Assembly (NCBI RefSeq): GCF_001896135.2
Contig: NZ_MPOH02000015.1
Span: 545,352 to 609,351, forward strand
Direction of reading: 5' to 3'
Source: Streptomyces phaeoluteigriseus
GTDB taxonomy: Bacteria; Actinomycetota; Actinomycetes; Streptomycetales; Streptomycetaceae
Length of the DNA: 64,000 nucleotides
Position 1 is the first letter of the stretch, and every line of letters begins with the position of its first letter. This document shows, piece by piece, positions 1 to 8,494 of the stretch. The notes beneath the pieces are model-generated. The model saw only the letters and a list, made by a program, of their open reading frames with translations, made no database searches and had not been told where the DNA came from. The position numbers were made by a program, and so were the translations under genes.

Positions 1-1936
1 GTTCCTCGGCGCGGCCCGCCTTCAGGGACTTGGTGGTGGCGCCCTCGAACAGGGCCATGAGCTTCTGGAGGGGGTCGTAGCCCTCGCTGCGGCGGTCGTG
101 GATGAGGTCGAGTGCCGTGCCGACCTCTTCCTCGGTGAAGCGGGCGATCGGGAGGATCTTCGACGCGTGGACGATGGCCGAGTCCAGGCCCGCCTTGACG
201 CACTCGTCGAGGAAGACCGAATTGAGCAGGACGCGGGCGGCCGGGTTCAGGCCGAAGGAGATGTTGGACAGGCCCAGCGTGGTCTGGACGTCGGGGTGGC
301 GGCGCTTCAGCTCGCGGATCGCCTCGATGGTGGCGATGCCGTCCTTGCGGGACTCCTCCTGACCGGTACAGATGGTGAAGGTCAGGGTGTCGATGAGGAT
401 GTCCTCCTCGCGGATGCCCCAGTTCCCGGTGAGGTCGGCGATCAGCCGCTCGGCGATCGCGACCTTGTGCTCCGGGGTGCGGGCCTGGCCCTCCTCGTCG
501 ATGGTGAGGGCGATCAGCGCGGCACCGTGCTCCTGGGCCAGCCGGGTGACCTTGGCGAAGCGGGACTCGGGGCCGTCGCCGTCCTCGTAGTTGACGGAGT
601 TGATGACCGCTCGGCCACCGAGCTTCTCCAGACCGGCCCGCAGGACCTCGACCTCGGTCGAGTCCAGGACGATCGGCAGGGTGGAGGCGGTGGCGAAGCG
701 GCCGGCGAGTTCCTCCATGTCGGCGACGCCGTCGCGGCCGACGTAGTCCACGCACAGGTCCAGCATGTGGGCGCCTTCGCGGATCTGCTCGCGGGCGATC
801 TCCACACAGTCGTCCCAGCGGCCCTCGAGCATGGCCTCACGGAACTTCTTGGAGCCGTTGGCGTTGGTCCGCTCACCGATCGCCATGTACGCGGTGTCCT
901 GGCGGAACGGGACGTTCTGGTAGAGCGAGGCGGCGCCCGCCTCGGGGCGCGGGTCACGCGCGGCGGGGGCGAGGCCGCGGACGCGCTCGACGACCTGGCG
1001 CAGGTGCTCGGGGGTGGTGCCGCAGCAGCCACCGATCAGGGAGAGGCCGTAGTCGCGGACGAAGTTCTCCTGGGCGTCCGCCAGCTCGGGGGCCGTCAGC
1101 GGGTAACTGGCGCCGTCCTTGCCGAGGACCGGCAGGCCCGCGTTCGGCATGCAGGCCAGCGGGATGCGGGCGTTGCGGGCCAGGTAGCGCAGGTGCTCGC
1201 TCATCTCGGCGGGGCCGGTGGCGCAGTTCATGCCGACCATGTCGATGCCGAGCGGCTCCAGGGCCGTCAGGGCGGCGCCGATCTCGGAGCCGAGCAGCAT
1301 GGTGCCGGTGGTCTCGACGGTCACGGAGACGATCAGCGGCACGTCCAGGCCGGCGTTGCGGCGGGCGCGCTGGGCGCCGAGCACGGCGGCCTTGGTCTGG
1401 AGCAGGTCCTGGGTGGTCTCGACGATCAGCGCGTCGGCGCCGCCGGCGATGAGGCCCTCGGCGTTCTCCTGGTAGGCGTCGCGCAGGGTGGTGTAGGCGA
1501 CGTGTCCTAGGGTGGGCAGCTTGGTGCCGGGGCCGATCGAGCCGAGCACCCAGCGGGTGCGGCCGTCGCGTGCCGCGAAGGAGTCCGCCGTCTCGCGGGC
1601 GATGCGGGCGCCCGCCTCGGACAGTTCGTGGACCCGTTCCGGGATGTCGTACTCGGCCATGGCGGCGAAGTTCGCGCCGAAGGTGTTGGTCTCCACGCAG
1701 TCCACTCCGGCGGAGAAGTACTCCTCGTGCACCGAGCGCACGATGTCGGGCCGGGTGACGTTCAGGATCTCGTTGCAGCCCTCGAGGTTCTCGAAGTCCT
1801 CGAGTGTGGGGTCCTGGGCCTGGAGCATCGTGCCCATGGCTCCGTCGGCCACCACCACCCGGGTGGCGAGGGCCTCGCGGAGCTCGGACACACGGGTCCG
1901 GCTGTCGGCGGAAGGGGTCGGCGGCACAGAGGCCAT
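1..1936 (-). CDS. metH: Cobalamin-dependent methionine synthase MetH (3' end beyond window)
   Basis: Transfers a methyl group from methyltetrahydrofolate to homocysteine via cobalamin, giving methionine. About 645 N-terminal residues of a roughly 1,170-residue family are visible. The N-terminal homocysteine-binding barrel opens with VVADGAMGTMLQ and carries the zinc ligands as NCATG and GGCCGTTPEH. The pterin-binding domain follows with GERTNANGSKKF and DLCVDYVGRDG. The cobalamin-binding and activation domains would lie past the left edge. The ATG start follows a purine-rich site (GAGGGAG). The long open frame on the opposite strand is a high-GC shadow. The gene is divergent from gylR and is preceded by a structured leader. 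Confidence 0.96.
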   Translation of the reverse strand, partial: MASVPPTPSADSRTRVSELREALATRVVVADGAMGTMLQAQDPTLEDFENLEGCNEILNVTRPDIVRSVHEEYFSAGVDCVETNTFGANFAAMAEYDIPERVHELSEAGARIARETADSFAARDGRTRWVLGSIGPGTKLPTLGHVAYTTLRDAYQENAEGLIAGGADALIVETTQDLLQTKAAVLGAQRARRNAGLDVPLIVSVTVETTGTMLLGSEIGAALTALEPLGIDMVGMNCATGPAEMSEHLRYLARNARIPLACMPNAGLPVLGKDGASYPLTAPELADAQENFVRDYGLSLIGGCCGTTPEHLRQVVERVRGLAPAARDPRPEAGAASLYQNVPFRQDTAYMAIGERTNANGSKKFREAMLEGRWDDCVEIAREQIREGAHMLDLCVDYVGRDGVADMEELAGRFATASTLPIVLDSTEVEVLRAGLEKLGGRAVINSVNYEDGDGPESRFAKVTRLAQEHGAALIALTIDEEGQARTPEHKVAIAERLIADLTGNWGIREEDILIDTLTFTICTGQEESRKDGIATIEAIRELKRRHPDVQTTLGLSNISFGLNPAARVLLNSVFLDECVKAGLDSAIVHASKILPIARFTEEEVGTALDLIHDRRSEGYDPLQKLMALFEGATTKSLKAGRAEE

Positions 1937-1975
1937 GTATGGGCTCCCTCGGGTGCGACGGCTGTCGGCTTCACG

Positions 1976-2077
1976 GCGCCCTCCGGTGGCTCCCGGACCG
2001 TCCCGCGGGATCGGTCACGGAGCTTCCCGTGGAGGGCGCTCGCCGCCAGGGTAGCCGGGACCGGGGGCTTATGGTCA
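1976..2077 (-). promoter_or_regulatory. Putative metH promoter and structured 5' leader
   Basis: Read on the minus strand, a TGACCA hexamer (2072-2077) and a TACCCT hexamer (2048-2053) lie 18 nt apart. They would start a transcript near 2042. Immediately after this is a 9-bp outer helix (1976-1984 with 2031-2039) enclosing two hairpins: 1997-2000/2012-2015 extended by a TCCCGCGGGA palindrome, and 2016-2020/2027-2031. Together they form a compact three-way junction upstream of the metH start. I could not assign it to a known riboswitch class: it has a GGGAAGC stretch but no full cobalamin box. Confidence 0.4.
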
Positions 2078-2182
2078 GGGCGTCCACGGGACGGACCGCG
2101 GTGTCGCCGCCGCACCCTCGGCGGCCAATGGCGTGACGCGTATTGACCGACCATTAGCGGGAGGTCGGCATGGACCGGTAGT

Positions 2183-2199
2183 GTTCGACAATGCCGAAC
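2183..2199. promoter_or_regulatory. Putative GylR operator upstream of gylR
   Basis: GTTCGACAATGCCGAAC is an interrupted palindrome (GTTCG/CGAAC) 54 nt before the gylR start. Its first 12 bases recur as an exact inverted copy at 3301-3312 in the glycerol operon promoter region. IclR-type regulators often repress themselves and their target, and autoregulation by GylR is reported for Streptomyces, so this is the likeliest GylR site. The role is inferred. Confidence 0.5.
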
Positions 2200-2252
2200 G
2201 ACGGCAGCACTGGCTGCGCGTGGACGGCCGAGGGGACGGAGGCAGAACGGCG

Positions 2253-3017
2253 ATGGCACGGAACATCCAGTCGCTCGAACGGGCGGCCGCGATGCTGCGA
2301 CTGCTCGCGGGCGGCGAGCGGCGGCTGGGCCTCTCGGACATCGCCTCGGCCCTGGGCCTGGCCAAGGGTACGGCCCACGGCATTCTGCGCACCCTCCAGC
2401 AGGAGGGCTTCGTCGAACAGGACGACGCCTCCGGCCGCTACCAGCTGGGCGCGGAGCTGCTGCGCCTGGGCACCACCTATCTGGACGTGCACGAGCTGCG
2501 CGCGCGTGCCCTGGTGTGGACGGACGACCTGGCCCGCTCCAGCGGCGAGAGCGTCCACCTGGGTGTGCTGCACCAGCAGGGCGTGCTGATCGTGCACCAC
2601 GTGTTCCGGCCCGACGACAGCCGGCAGGTCCTGGAGATCGGGGCCATGCAGCCGCTGCACTCGACGGCCCTGGGCAAGGTGCTGTCGGCCTACGACCCGG
2701 TGGCGCACAGCGAGGCCATGGAGGCCGACCGCAAGCCCTTCACGGAACGCACGGTGTGCGAGCTGGAGGACTTCGAGCACCTCCTCGACCTCACGCGCGC
2801 GCGTGGGTACGCGGCGGACGTCGAGGAGACCTGGGAGGGTGTCTCCTCCGTCGCCGCGCCCATCCACGACCGGCGGCGCATGCCGGTGGGGGCCGTCGGC
2901 ATCACCGGCGCCGTGGAGCGCCTGTGCCGGGACGGCGAGGTGCGCCCCGAGCTGATCGCCGCCGTCCGCGACTGCGCCCGCGCGGTGTCGCGCGATCTGG
3001 GCGCCGGGCGGTTCTGA
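2253..3017 (+). CDS. gylR: IclR-family glycerol operon regulator GylR
   Basis: A 254-residue IclR-family repressor, the length expected for Streptomyces GylR. The N-terminal winged helix-turn-helix (about residues 5-65) includes SDIASALGLAKGTAHGILR. The C-terminal effector-binding domain spans about residues 80-250. The start chosen is the ATG of MARNIQSLERAAAML; the frame is open further upstream, but that extension lacks family similarity. The gene lies directly upstream of glpF-glpK-glpD in the same direction, the known Streptomyces arrangement in which GylR mediates glycerol induction and takes part in glucose repression of the operon. Confidence 0.93.
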   Translation: MARNIQSLERAAAMLRLLAGGERRLGLSDIASALGLAKGTAHGILRTLQQEGFVEQDDASGRYQLGAELLRLGTTYLDVHELRARALVWTDDLARSSGESVHLGVLHQQGVLIVHHVFRPDDSRQVLEIGAMQPLHSTALGKVLSAYDPVAHSEAMEADRKPFTERTVCELEDFEHLLDLTRARGYAADVEETWEGVSSVAAPIHDRRRMPVGAVGITGAVERLCRDGEVRPELIAAVRDCARAVSRDLGAGRF

Positions 3018-3052
3018 GACCCTCGCGGTCACGCACCGGGACGTCGGGACGG

Positions 3053-3125
3053 CGTTCCGGCTCTCGGCATGCCTGCATGCCCGTTCCGGCTCCCGCCGTG
3101 CCCGTTCCGGCTCCCGCGGCACCCG
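3053..3125. repeat. Short 21-bp-period tandem repeat after gylR
   Basis: A 17-nt block (GCCCGTTCCGGCTCCCG) occurs at 3079-3095 and again at 3100-3116. A degenerate copy precedes them near 3053. The array sits in the gylR-glpF intergenic region just after the gylR stop. No coding role is apparent. Confidence 0.6.
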
Positions 3126-3223
3126 CCACGCCGCTCGGCCCGCCCTGACGTGGACATTCACGCCCCGAGGCACGCTGCACGCGCGTGGGCCGCCGCTCCA
3201 CCGGGGCCGATCGGGGAGAGCGA

Positions 3224-3340
3224 TCAATAACGATCGTGCTTTCGATAACAGGACTCTTGACGCACCTGTGAAGCCGGAGCAAGACTCCCGTCCATCGGTC
3301 GCATTGTCGAACACCTACCGGCAATACGCGCTAGAGTGTG
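3224..3340 (+). promoter_or_regulatory. Glycerol operon promoter/operator region
   Basis: The 423-bp gap between gylR and glpF holds CGAT-rich repeats (about 3224-3248), a TTGACG hexamer (3257-3262), the GCATTGTCGAAC element (3301-3312, inverted copy of the site before gylR) and a TAGAGT hexamer (3332-3337) that could be a -10. About 100 nt of leader then precede the GTG of glpF. The operator sits just upstream of the possible -10, as expected for GylR repression. Promoter assignment is inference. Confidence 0.45.
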
Positions 3341-3440
3341 ACAACGCCAAGGGCCGGCATCGCTCTCATCCCGAGAGCAGCTCGAACTCCCGGAGGGACC
3401 CGGGGTTCGGTCCCCTGGACGAAGGACAAAGGAGTCGCGG

Positions 3441-4235
3441 GTGTCCAGCTCCGACATCTTCATCGGCGAGACCATAGGTACCGCCATACTCATCCTGCTC
3501 GGCGGCGGAGTGTGCGCCGCCGTCACGCTGAAGGCCTCCAAGGCCCGTAACGCCGGCTGGCTCGCCATCACCTTCGGGTGGGGCTTCGCCGTTCTCACGG
3601 CGGTCTACACCTCGGCGCCCCTGTCGGGCGCCCATCTGAACCCGGCCGTGACCCTCGCGCTCGCGATCAAGGACGGCGACTGGAAGAACGTCCCGGTCTA
3701 CTGGGCCGGTCAGCTGGTCGGTGCCGCCATCGGCGCGGCCCTGGTGTGGGTCGCCTACTACGGCCAGTTCCAGGCGCACCTCACCGACAGGGAGATCGTC
3801 GGCGGTCCGGGTGCGCAGGACACGACCGCCAAGGCCGTGGAGGCCCGGGAGAAGGGCGCCGGCCCGGTGCTCGGCGTCTTCTCCACCGGCCCGGAGATCC
3901 GCAACGTGGTGCAGAACCTCGCCACGGAGATCATCGGCACCGTCGTGCTGGTGCTCGCCGTCCTCACGCAGGGCCTCAACGACAAGGGCAACGGCCTCGG
4001 CACCCTGGGCGCGCTGGTCACCGCGCTGGTGGTCGTCTCGATCGGCCTGTCCCTCGGCGGCCCGACCGGCTACGCGATCAACCCGGCCCGTGACCTCGGT
4101 CCGCGCATCGTGCACGCGCTTCTGCCCCTGCCCAACAAGGGTGGCTCCGACTGGGGCTACGCCTGGATCCCGGTGGTCGGTCCGCTGATCGGCGGAGCGA
4201 TCGCAGCAGGCATCTACAACGTCGCGTTCGCTTAG
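3441..4235 (+). CDS. glpF: Glycerol uptake facilitator (aquaglyceroporin)
   Basis: A MIP-family channel of 264 residues that lets glycerol enter by facilitated diffusion. Both signature half-helices are present: HLNPAVT (NPA1, near residue 68) and AINPARD (NPA2, near residue 213), with D after the second NPAR as in glycerol-conducting members. Six hydrophobic spans alternate with loops. The GTG start follows GGAGTCGCGG. It is the first gene of the glycerol operon, with glpK 92 nt downstream and glpD after that. A loop of about 45 residues around positions 115-155 is longer than in E. coli GlpF and rich in charged residues, as is common in Streptomyces. Confidence 0.95.
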   Translation: MSSSDIFIGETIGTAILILLGGGVCAAVTLKASKARNAGWLAITFGWGFAVLTAVYTSAPLSGAHLNPAVTLALAIKDGDWKNVPVYWAGQLVGAAIGAALVWVAYYGQFQAHLTDREIVGGPGAQDTTAKAVEAREKGAGPVLGVFSTGPEIRNVVQNLATEIIGTVVLVLAVLTQGLNDKGNGLGTLGALVTALVVVSIGLSLGGPTGYAINPARDLGPRIVHALLPLPNKGGSDWGYAWIPVVGPLIGGAIAAGIYNVAFA

Positions 4236-4327
4236 GAACATGGGTTCAGGAACATGAGCTTCACGTTGCCCACCGAGCACGCGCCGTACGTACAGCCCTT
4301 CAACCACGGAATCCCCGGGAGCACACT

Positions 4328-5866
4328 GTGACCGACGCCCACACCGCCGGCCCCTTCATCGCCGCGATCGACCAGGGCACCACCTCCTCGCGCTGCATCG
4401 TCTTCGACCGCGACGGCCGGATCGTCTCCGTCGACCAGAAGGAGCACGAGCAGATCTTCCCGAAGCCGGGCTGGGTCGAGCACGACGCGACCGAGATCTG
4501 GACGAACGTCGAGGAGGTCGTCGCCTCCGCCATCGCGAAGGCCGGCATCACCCGCGACGACATCAAGGCCATCGGCATCACCAACCAGCGCGAGACCACG
4601 CTGCTCTGGGACAAGAACACCGGCGAGCCCGTCCACAACGCCATCGTCTGGCAGGACACCCGCACCGACGCCCTCTGCCGCGAGCTGGGCCGCAACGTCG
4701 GCCAGGACCGCTTCCGCCGCGAGACGGGCCTGCCGCTGGCCTCCTACTTCGCCGGTCCGAAGGCCCGCTGGCTGCTCGACAACGTCGAGGGCCTGCGTGA
4801 GCGCGCCGAGGCCGGGGACATCCTGTTCGGCACCATGGACAGCTGGGTCATCTGGAACCTGACCGGCGGCGTCAACGGCGGCCGGCACGTCACCGACGTC
4901 ACCAACGCCTCGCGCACCATGCTGATGAACCTGCACACCCTGGAGTGGGACCCGAAGATCGCCGAGTCCATCGGCGTTCCGCTGGCGATGCTCCCGGAGA
5001 TCCGCTCCTCGGCCGAGGTCTACGGCGAGATCACCGGCGGCAAGCTGGGCGATCTGCTCGGCGGCATCCCGGTCGCCTCCGCGCTCGGCGACCAGCAGGC
5101 GGCCCTGTTCGGCCAGACCTGTTTCGCGGAGGGCGAGGCCAAGTCGACCTACGGCACCGGCACGTTCATGCTGATGAACACCGGCGACAAGATCATCAAC
5201 TCGTACTCCGGGCTGCTGACCACCGTCGGCTACCGCATCGGTGAGGCCAAGCCGGTCTACGCCCTCGAGGGCTCCATCGCCGTCACCGGTTCGCTGGTGC
5301 AGTGGATGCGCGACCAGATGGGCCTGATCTCCACCGCCGCCGAGATCGAGACGCTCGCGCTGTCGGTCGAGGACAACGGCGGCGCGTACTTCGTGCCGGC
5401 CTTCTCCGGACTGTTCGCCCCCTACTGGCGTCCGGACGCCCGCGGTGTCATCGCCGGCCTCACCCGGTACGTCACCAAGGCGCACCTCGCGCGCGCCGTC
5501 CTGGAGGCGACCGCCTGGCAGACCCGCGAGATCAGCGACGCCATGACCAAGGACTCCGGCGTCGAGCTGGCGGCCCTCAAGGTCGACGGCGGCATGACCT
5601 CCAACAACCTGCTGATGCAGACCCTCTCGGACTTCCTGGACGCGCCGGTCGTGCGTCCGATGGTCGCCGAGACGACCTGCCTCGGCGCCGCCTACGCCGC
5701 CGGCCTCGCCGTCGGCTTCTGGACCAGCACCGACGACCTGCGCGCCAACTGGCGACGGGCCGCCGAGTGGACCCCCCGCATGGACGCGGAGACCCGCGAC
5801 CGTGAGTACAAGAGCTGGCTCAAGGCCGTCGAGCGGACCATGGGCTGGCTCGAGGACGAGGAGTAA
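4328..5866 (+). CDS. glpK: Glycerol kinase
   Basis: A FGGY-family kinase of 512 residues that phosphorylates glycerol to sn-glycerol 3-phosphate, trapping it inside the cell. The N-terminal nucleotide-binding motif AIDQGTTSSRCIVFD lies near residues 13-27. Glycerol-binding residues appear in TNQRETT and in GDQQAALFGQ. The second FGGY signature region contains KVDGGMTSNNLLMQ, near residues 418-431. Length and motifs are complete, with no frame problem. The GTG start at 4328 is 92 nt after glpF, and the stop is 8 nt before the glpD ATG, so kinase and dehydrogenase are tightly coupled. Confidence 0.97.
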   Translation: MTDAHTAGPFIAAIDQGTTSSRCIVFDRDGRIVSVDQKEHEQIFPKPGWVEHDATEIWTNVEEVVASAIAKAGITRDDIKAIGITNQRETTLLWDKNTGEPVHNAIVWQDTRTDALCRELGRNVGQDRFRRETGLPLASYFAGPKARWLLDNVEGLRERAEAGDILFGTMDSWVIWNLTGGVNGGRHVTDVTNASRTMLMNLHTLEWDPKIAESIGVPLAMLPEIRSSAEVYGEITGGKLGDLLGGIPVASALGDQQAALFGQTCFAEGEAKSTYGTGTFMLMNTGDKIINSYSGLLTTVGYRIGEAKPVYALEGSIAVTGSLVQWMRDQMGLISTAAEIETLALSVEDNGGAYFVPAFSGLFAPYWRPDARGVIAGLTRYVTKAHLARAVLEATAWQTREISDAMTKDSGVELAALKVDGGMTSNNLLMQTLSDFLDAPVVRPMVAETTCLGAAYAAGLAVGFWTSTDDLRANWRRAAEWTPRMDAETRDREYKSWLKAVERTMGWLEDEE

Positions 5867-5874
5867 GAACCGCA

Positions 5875-7490
5875 ATGACCACTGAGTCCACCCTGAAGTC
5901 CGTGCCTGCCCTGGGTACGCACCCGGCCTTCGGCTCGAACCCGAGCCGTGCCGAGACCCGGGAGCAGCTCGCCAAGGCGTCGTACGACCTCCTCGTGATC
6001 GGCGGCGGCATCCTGGGCATCTCCACCGCCTGGCATGCCGCGCAGTCCGGCCTCAGGGTGGCAGTGGTCGATGCCGGCGACTTCGCCGGCGCCACGTCCT
6101 CCGCCTCCTCCAAGCTGCTCCACGGCGGTCTGCGCTACCTGCAGACCGGCGCGGTGAAGCTGGTGGCGGAGAACCACTTCGAGCGCCGTGCGGTGTCCCG
6201 CCAGGTGGCCCCCCACCTGGCGAACCCGCTGACCTTCTACCTCCCCGTGTACAAGGGCGGGCCGCACGGCGCGGCGAAGCTCGGAGCGGGCGTCTTCGCC
6301 TACTCCGCGCTGTCGGCCTTCGGCGACGGCGTGGGACACCTGCTGTCGCCGGGCAAGGCCCAGCAGGACGTGCCGGAGCTGCGCACCGAGAACCTCAAGG
6401 CCGTCGCCGTGTACGGCGACGACCAGATGAACGACGCCCGGATGGCGCTGATGACGGTCCGCGCGGCCGTCGAGGCGGGTGCCGTGGTGCTCAACCACGC
6501 CGAGGTGACCGGACTGCGCTTCACCAAGGGCCGGGTGACGGGCGCCGAGCTGCGCGACCGTCTCTCCGGTGACGAGTTCGGCGTCAACGCCCGGCTCGTG
6601 CTCAACGCGACCGGGCCGTGGGTGGACCACCTGCGCCGGATGGAGGACCCCGATGCCGCGCCGTCGATCCGTCTGTCGAAGGGCGCGCATCTGGTCCTGA
6701 AGCGGACGTCGCCGTGGAAGGCCGCGCTGGCGACCCCGATCGACAAGTACCGGATCACCTTCGCCCTCCCCTGGGAGGACATGCTGCTCCTCGGCACGAC
6801 CGACGAGGTCTACGAGGGCGACCCGGCGGACGTCGCGGTCACCGAGCAGGACACGGCGCAGATACTCGACGAGGCCGCGTTCTCCATCCGCGACCAGCAG
6901 CTCGACCGTGATCTGATCACGTACGCGTTCGCCGGTCTGCGGGTGCTGCCGGGCGTCCCGGCGACACGGCGAAGGCCAAGCGCGAGACCGTGGTGACCGA
7001 GGGCAAGGGCGGGATGCTGTCGGTCGCGGGCGGCAAGTGGACGACCTTCCGGCACATCGGGCGGACGGTCATGAAGAAGCTGGAGGCGCTGCCGGGCCAC
7101 CCGCTCGGTGACGACTTCGAGCCGGTCTCCTCGCTGCCGAAGAGGATGCCGCTGCCGGGTGTCGCCAACCCGCGCGCGGTCGCCCACCGGCTGCTCGTCG
7201 ACCACCCGGCGCCGGGTCCGCGCATGGCGGCCGACACCGCCAGGCACCTGGCCACACACTACGGTTCGCTGGCCTTCGACATCGCCCGCCTGGCGAACGA
7301 GAACCCGGAGCTGGGCGAGCGGGTCCACCCCGACGCCCCGGAGATCTGGGCCCAGGTCGTCTACGCCCGTGACAACGAGTGGGCCGAGACGCAGGACGAC
7401 GTCCTGCGCCGCCGTACGACCCTGACGATCCGCGGCCTGGCCACGGACGAGGTCCGCGCGAAGGTGCAGGACCTGCTCGACAAGAAGTAG
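5875..7490 (+). CDS. glpD: Glycerol-3-phosphate dehydrogenase (FAD), apparent frameshift
   Basis: Oxidises glycerol 3-phosphate to dihydroxyacetone phosphate at the membrane, passing electrons to quinone via FAD. The FAD Rossmann motif LLVIGGGILGIS lies near residues 40-51, followed by SSKLLHGGLRYL. The first frame runs to 6996 and ends in nonsense after LRVLPGVP. The conserved sequence resumes one frame over as GDTAKAKRETVVTEG and SVAGGKWTTFRHIG and continues to 7490. Restoring one G near 6960 (GG to GGG) gives a full-length protein of about 538 residues. The break is therefore probably a sequencing error, although a recent true mutation would inactivate glycerol use. A hairpin terminator follows. 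Confidence 0.9.
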
Positions 7491-7510
7491 GCGGTACGAC
7501 GGGACTGCGG

Positions 7511-7548
7511 GAAAGGGACGGCTCCTCGGGGAGGGGCCGTCCCCTTTC
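7511..7548 (+). terminator. Rho-independent-type terminator after the glycerol operon
   Basis: A 13-14 bp stem beginning AAAGGGACGGC pairs with GCCGTCCCCTTT across a short loop, 20 nt after the glpD stop. There is no clear U tract, as is usual for Streptomyces terminators. Confidence 0.75.
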
Positions 7549-7553
7549 TCGTC

Positions 7554-7593
7554 GGGAGGCCGGGAGGCCGGGAGGCCGGGAGGCCGGGAGGCC
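7554..7593. repeat. 8-bp tandem repeat (GGGAGGCC x5)
   Basis: Five perfect head-to-tail copies of GGGAGGCC follow the glpD terminator, with a degenerate continuation to about 7606. It is one of several short-unit arrays lying between genes in this window. Confidence 0.85.
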
Positions 7594-7597
7594 GGGA

Positions 7598-7760
7598 CCG
7601 GGAGGGTTTCAGGTCGGTCAGGTTCGTCAGGTCGGCGAAGCCGATGACGCGGCGGACGGTCTCCGTGCCGACGTAGCCGACCGCGTCCGTCCAGACGCGG
7701 TTCACCAAGCGGTCGAGACAGGTGTCGACGCGGCTCGGCCGCAGGCGGAGGACCCGGTCT
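7598..7760 (-). pseudogene. Possible C-terminal remnant of a sugar kinase-like gene
   Basis: On the minus strand a stretch reading WTDAVGYVGTETVRRVIGF, followed by ADLTNLTDL, resembles the C-terminal end of actinobacterial S-methyl-5-thioribose kinase-like phosphotransferases, where a helix ending in IRRxxGLAHVAD is typical. No start, no nucleotide-binding loop and no catalytic Asp can be read upstream in the same frame, and the reading frame dissolves into Pro/Arg-rich sequence. It is listed as a decayed remnant only. The family match is from memory and weak. Confidence 0.3.
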
Positions 7761-8494
7761 CGAACCCGTCCCAGCAGAGGCGGGGTTGGTCCGCGTGGTC
7801 GGAGAGGGCGCCCAGGCGCGGGCACGCTCCGTGGAGTTCGGCGGGGCGACGGCACCCACGTGACCAGCCCCGATCCCAACTCCCGCTGGAGGTCCCGAGT
7901 TTCGCCGTCGACTTCCACCACGACGCCACGGCCCTGGGGATTCCTGGCCGTCCGCCGCGTCCTGGGGCCGGCCGCGACGGCGATGACCGCCCTGCGCATC
8001 AGCGAGCTGCGACGGGACGTTCTCGAAGCTTGAGTCGGACAGGCCGGGCGCCGGGCCCTGGTGGAGAACTCGTCGTCGGCGAGCTGGAGTTCACCAGGAT
8101 TCGTGCGGGCCGCCGGCAAGTCGGTGCTCCGCTCCCTCCTCGACGGCCTGTCCGGGCCCACCACTCGCGCCCGCGTCCGACGGGCTCTGAGGCGGGAGGA
8201 CGCGGTCTAGAGCACCCCCCGCGAGCCCGGGGGGGATCCTGTCGGCGCCGCGCGACCGGGACGCGGAGGCGGAGGCGGAAGCGGAGGCCGCGAGATCGTG
8301 GGCGACGGTGCCCATCACGAGCGTGGAGCAGTGGCTGCGGGCGAGCCTTCGAGCGCCTTGCGGCGAAGGGTGTCCGGTGGTGGTGATCGGGGCAGTGATC
8401 CGTTCACTGGCCCGTGCAAGGGGGCTGCGGGCGCCCCCGCCGGACGCCGTAAGGTTGGGTGGTCAGGCGAGGGCACGTCGGAAGGAGGCGCTGG
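7761..8494. other. Gene-poor region with decayed coding fragments
   Basis: No convincing complete gene is present. On the plus strand about 8096-8210 reads as a plausible coding tail ending in RARVRRALRREDAV and a stop, with no recognisable start. Around 8260-8285 is a purine-rich tandem (GCGGAGGCGGAG-type). The surrounding codon pattern is poor compared with neighbouring genes. This looks like a graveyard between the glycerol operon and the PAC2 gene. Confidence 0.5.

Noticed and set aside
98..1510. 470-codon open frame on the strand opposite metH
   Set aside because: It is antisense to clearly conserved metH motifs. The composition (V/G/D/A/R-rich) is the mirror of GC-biased codons, and there is no ribosome site or family similarity.
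1976..2039. Cobalamin riboswitch before metH
   Set aside because: A GGGAAGC stretch is present, but the conserved B12 box is incomplete and the element is too short. It is kept only as an unclassified structured leader.
4232..5875. 547-codon frame antisense to glpK
   Set aside because: Exact shadow of glpK created by third-position GC bias; no recognisable domain.
6940..7000. Programmed ribosomal frameshift in glpD
   Set aside because: No slippery heptamer or downstream structure was seen, and similar one-base breaks occur in unrelated genes here, favouring sequence error.
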